Translations under genes and position numbers: made by a program
The notes under the pieces: generated by a model
What the model was told of the DNA's origin: nothing
The model's input: only the letters and a program-made list of their open reading frames with translations
Databases searched by the model: none
Source of the DNA: JAKAWQ01 sp963840545
GTDB taxonomy: Bacteria > Pseudomonadota > Alphaproteobacteria > Acetobacterales > Acetobacteraceae
Length of the DNA: 64,000 nt
NCBI GenBank assembly: GCA_963840545.1
Contig: CAWIZE010000002.1
Span: 1,628,184 to 1,692,183 of the forward strand
Direction of reading: 5' to 3'
Shown here: positions 62,894 through 64,000 of the stretch, one piece after another
Layout: each line of letters starts with the position of its first letter
Numbering within the stretch: position 1 is the first letter of the stretch

Positions 62894-63237
62894 GGCGCCG
62901 TCCAGTGCGGGGCCTCGGCAAATCTTCGCGCCGGCGGGGTGCCCCGGTTTTCGAGATTTCGTGATCGTTCGCCCCCCTGGCTACGTGGATTTGGTCGATT
63001 TCAGGGGTTCCTTGCCGCCTCCAGCGGAAAGCCTCAGCGGCAGCCGAGGAGAACGGCGAGCAGCTCGGCCGGCGCCGTGCTCGAGGCCGACGAGGGAAGG
63101 TGGCCGCGGGAGGAAGGCCGCGAGGCGGCGACGCCCGCAGACGTGGCAGCGGGAGCCTCAGCGCTTCCTCGTTACCCCGGCGCTACCCCTGGCCTTGCGA
63201 CCACCGCCGGAATGGTCTCCTAAGTCGTTGAAACGAT
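62894..63237. other. Non-coding end of the element, 344 bp
   Basis: No gene, repeat or structured RNA is seen between the minisatellite and the tRNA gene. Confidence 0.4.
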
Positions 63238-63285
63238 TGGTGGGTGCGGCAGGGATTGAACCTGCGACCCCCGCCGTGTGAAGGC
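63238..63285 (-). repeat. attR: Right attachment site within tRNA-Val
   Basis: 48-bp segment identical to 50072-50119, from the CCA end to the anticodon loop of tRNA-Val. Confidence 0.95.
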
Positions 63286-63312
63286 GATGCTCTGCCGCTG
63301 AGCTACGCACCC
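63238..63312 (-). tRNA. tRNA-Val(CAC)
   Basis: 75-base tRNA with encoded CCA. The acceptor stem pairs GGGTGCG with its 3' partner ending GCACCC-A. The anticodon stem CGCC/GGCG encloses a TTCACAC loop (anticodon CAC), and the T-arm is GGTTCAATCCC. Its 3' half is the attachment site of the integrated element. The copy here is complete. Confidence 0.95.
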
Positions 63313-63408
63313 GGGCCGGGGTGTAATTGGGTGACCGGCGGCCGGGCTGTCAAGCGAGGCGATTTGGCGGTTGCGAAACCCCCTGCCGCCGGCCGATGAT
63401 CGGGCGCA

Positions 63409-64000
63409 ATGCGCCGGTTCCCCGTCCTGGTCGGCATCGCCGCGCTGGTCATACCTTCAATCGCCCCCGCGCAAGCGCTCCCGCCGACGATCGAGCTGAC
63501 CTACACCACCTACGCCGCCGGATTCACGACACTCAGGCTGATCGCCGATTTCACCCTCACCCCGGGCGGCTATCGGGTCTCGCTCGCGTACCGGACGGTC
63601 GGCGCGGTCGGGTTCTTCCTGCCGGGGCATGACGGCGCCTCGGCCGCAGGCACCTGGCGGGGCGATGCGGCCCGCCCGGAGGAGTTCCGAAGCGAGGGCG
63701 CGTGGGGCGGGCACTCGTACGATGTCGTGATGGACTATCCGGAAGGCGCTCCCGAGATCCAGCGGCTGGAGCCGGCCGAGACGCGCACGCGCGAGCCGGT
63801 GCCCGCCTCGCTCCAGCAGGGCACGATCGACACCGCCTCGGCGATGGCGCTGCTGCTGCACCGGATGATCGCGGGCGGGAGCTGTGACCTCTCGGAGCGC
63901 ATCTTCGACGGGCGGCGGCTGATGGTGCTGGCAGCGCGGCCCGCGGGCACCGAGACGCTCGGCCCGACCGTCCGCTCCTTCTTCCACGGCCCGGCGATCC
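63409..64000 (+). CDS. DUF3108 domain protein (partial)
   Basis: Open to the window edge (197 codons seen). The signal peptide FPVLVGIAALVIPSIAPAQA is followed by a DUF3108-like beta-rich start (IELTYTTYAAGFTTLRLIAD). Proteins of this family are exported, of unknown function. The ATG at 63409 is the first in frame. It lies just outside the element. Confidence 0.8.
   Translation, partial: MRRFPVLVGIAALVIPSIAPAQALPPTIELTYTTYAAGFTTLRLIADFTLTPGGYRVSLAYRTVGAVGFFLPGHDGASAAGTWRGDAARPEEFRSEGAWGGHSYDVVMDYPEGAPEIQRLEPAETRTREPVPASLQQGTIDTASAMALLLHRMIAGGSCDLSERIFDGRRLMVLAARPAGTETLGPTVRSFFHGPAI

Larger units (their letters stand above)
50072..63285. mobile_element. 13.2-kb integrated element in tRNA-Val(CAC)
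   Basis: Bounded by the 48-bp direct repeat. It carries a tyrosine integrase at the left end and a serine resolvase at the right end. Inside are an AlpA-like protein, a virion-internal-like protein, a P4-type primase-helicase, iterons and many short overlapping unknown genes. No capsid, terminase or tail genes are recognised. It is best described as a phage-derived satellite or decayed prophage. Confidence 0.9.

Overview
The window is GC-rich chromosomal DNA with dense coding on both strands. Its gene content (PEP-CTERM protein, BKACE, FrcBCA- and RbsABC-type sugar transporters, FCD-GntR regulator, GH8 cellulase) and a GGGGTCCAGGGGCC-type intergenic repeat suggest an alphaproteobacterium, most likely order Rhodospirillales and plausibly family Acetobacteraceae. 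That placement is an inference from gene style, because no rRNA is present.

Left part (1-15.9 kb): the 5' end of cydD, msrB, a DUF202 membrane protein, a zinc alcohol dehydrogenase, chromate transporter chrA, a DedA-PAP2-LssY membrane protein, a TPR-sulfotransferase, a fatty acid hydroxylase-family enzyme, a PEP-CTERM surface protein and a dienelactone hydrolase. Then comes a gene graveyard (11.4-14.8 kb): a truncated 1-Cys peroxiredoxin, a LysR C-terminus joined to an internal transketolase fragment with a nonsense codon, and a frameshifted NAD(P)-binding epimerase divergent from an AraC regulator.

At 16.0-21.4 kb lies the best candidate for an undescribed system. It is a tightly coupled minus-strand operon encoding a 463-aa lipoprotein, a membrane-anchored TrkA-N/RyR-domain protein and a SLOG-like Rossmann protein with membrane segments. 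The combination suggests ligand sensing at the membrane.

21.7-32.0 kb is a catabolic locus: SDRs, a 3-hydroxyacyl-CoA/L-gulonate-type dehydrogenase, BKACE, an SMP-30 lactonase and a ribose-type ABC transporter whose two permease domains are fused into one chain. A divergent GntR regulator shares a promoter region holding a perfect palindrome. 32.2-36.8 kb carries a DUF2000 remnant, a GH8 cellulase, 6-phosphogluconolactonase, an aldehyde dehydrogenase, a molbindin and a small lipoprotein. 37.0-42.3 kb is a second sugar locus (class I aldolase, FGGY kinase, SBP-permease-ATPase), followed by an orphan BrnA antitoxin with a BrnT remnant. 43.6-50.1 kb is an amino-acid or amine locus with two DAO-type flavoenzymes, a TauD-type dioxygenase and a polar amino-acid ABC transporter.

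50.07-63.29 kb is a 13.2-kb integrated element in the 3' end of tRNA-Val(CAC), bounded by a perfect 48-bp direct repeat. It carries a tyrosine integrase with a long C-terminal extension, an AlpA-like protein, a virion-internal-like protein, a P4-type primase-helicase broken by an in-frame stop, several unknown proteins, an RHH protein, ten 9-bp iterons around an AT-rich stretch (putative origin), a serine resolvase with a nearby palindrome and a 25-bp minisatellite. The window ends inside a DUF3108 gene.

A theme across the window is short in-frame tandem repeats (12, 15 or 18 bp), four of the five at the 5' ends of genes, alongside several decaying genes. The chromosome appears to be under active rearrangement.
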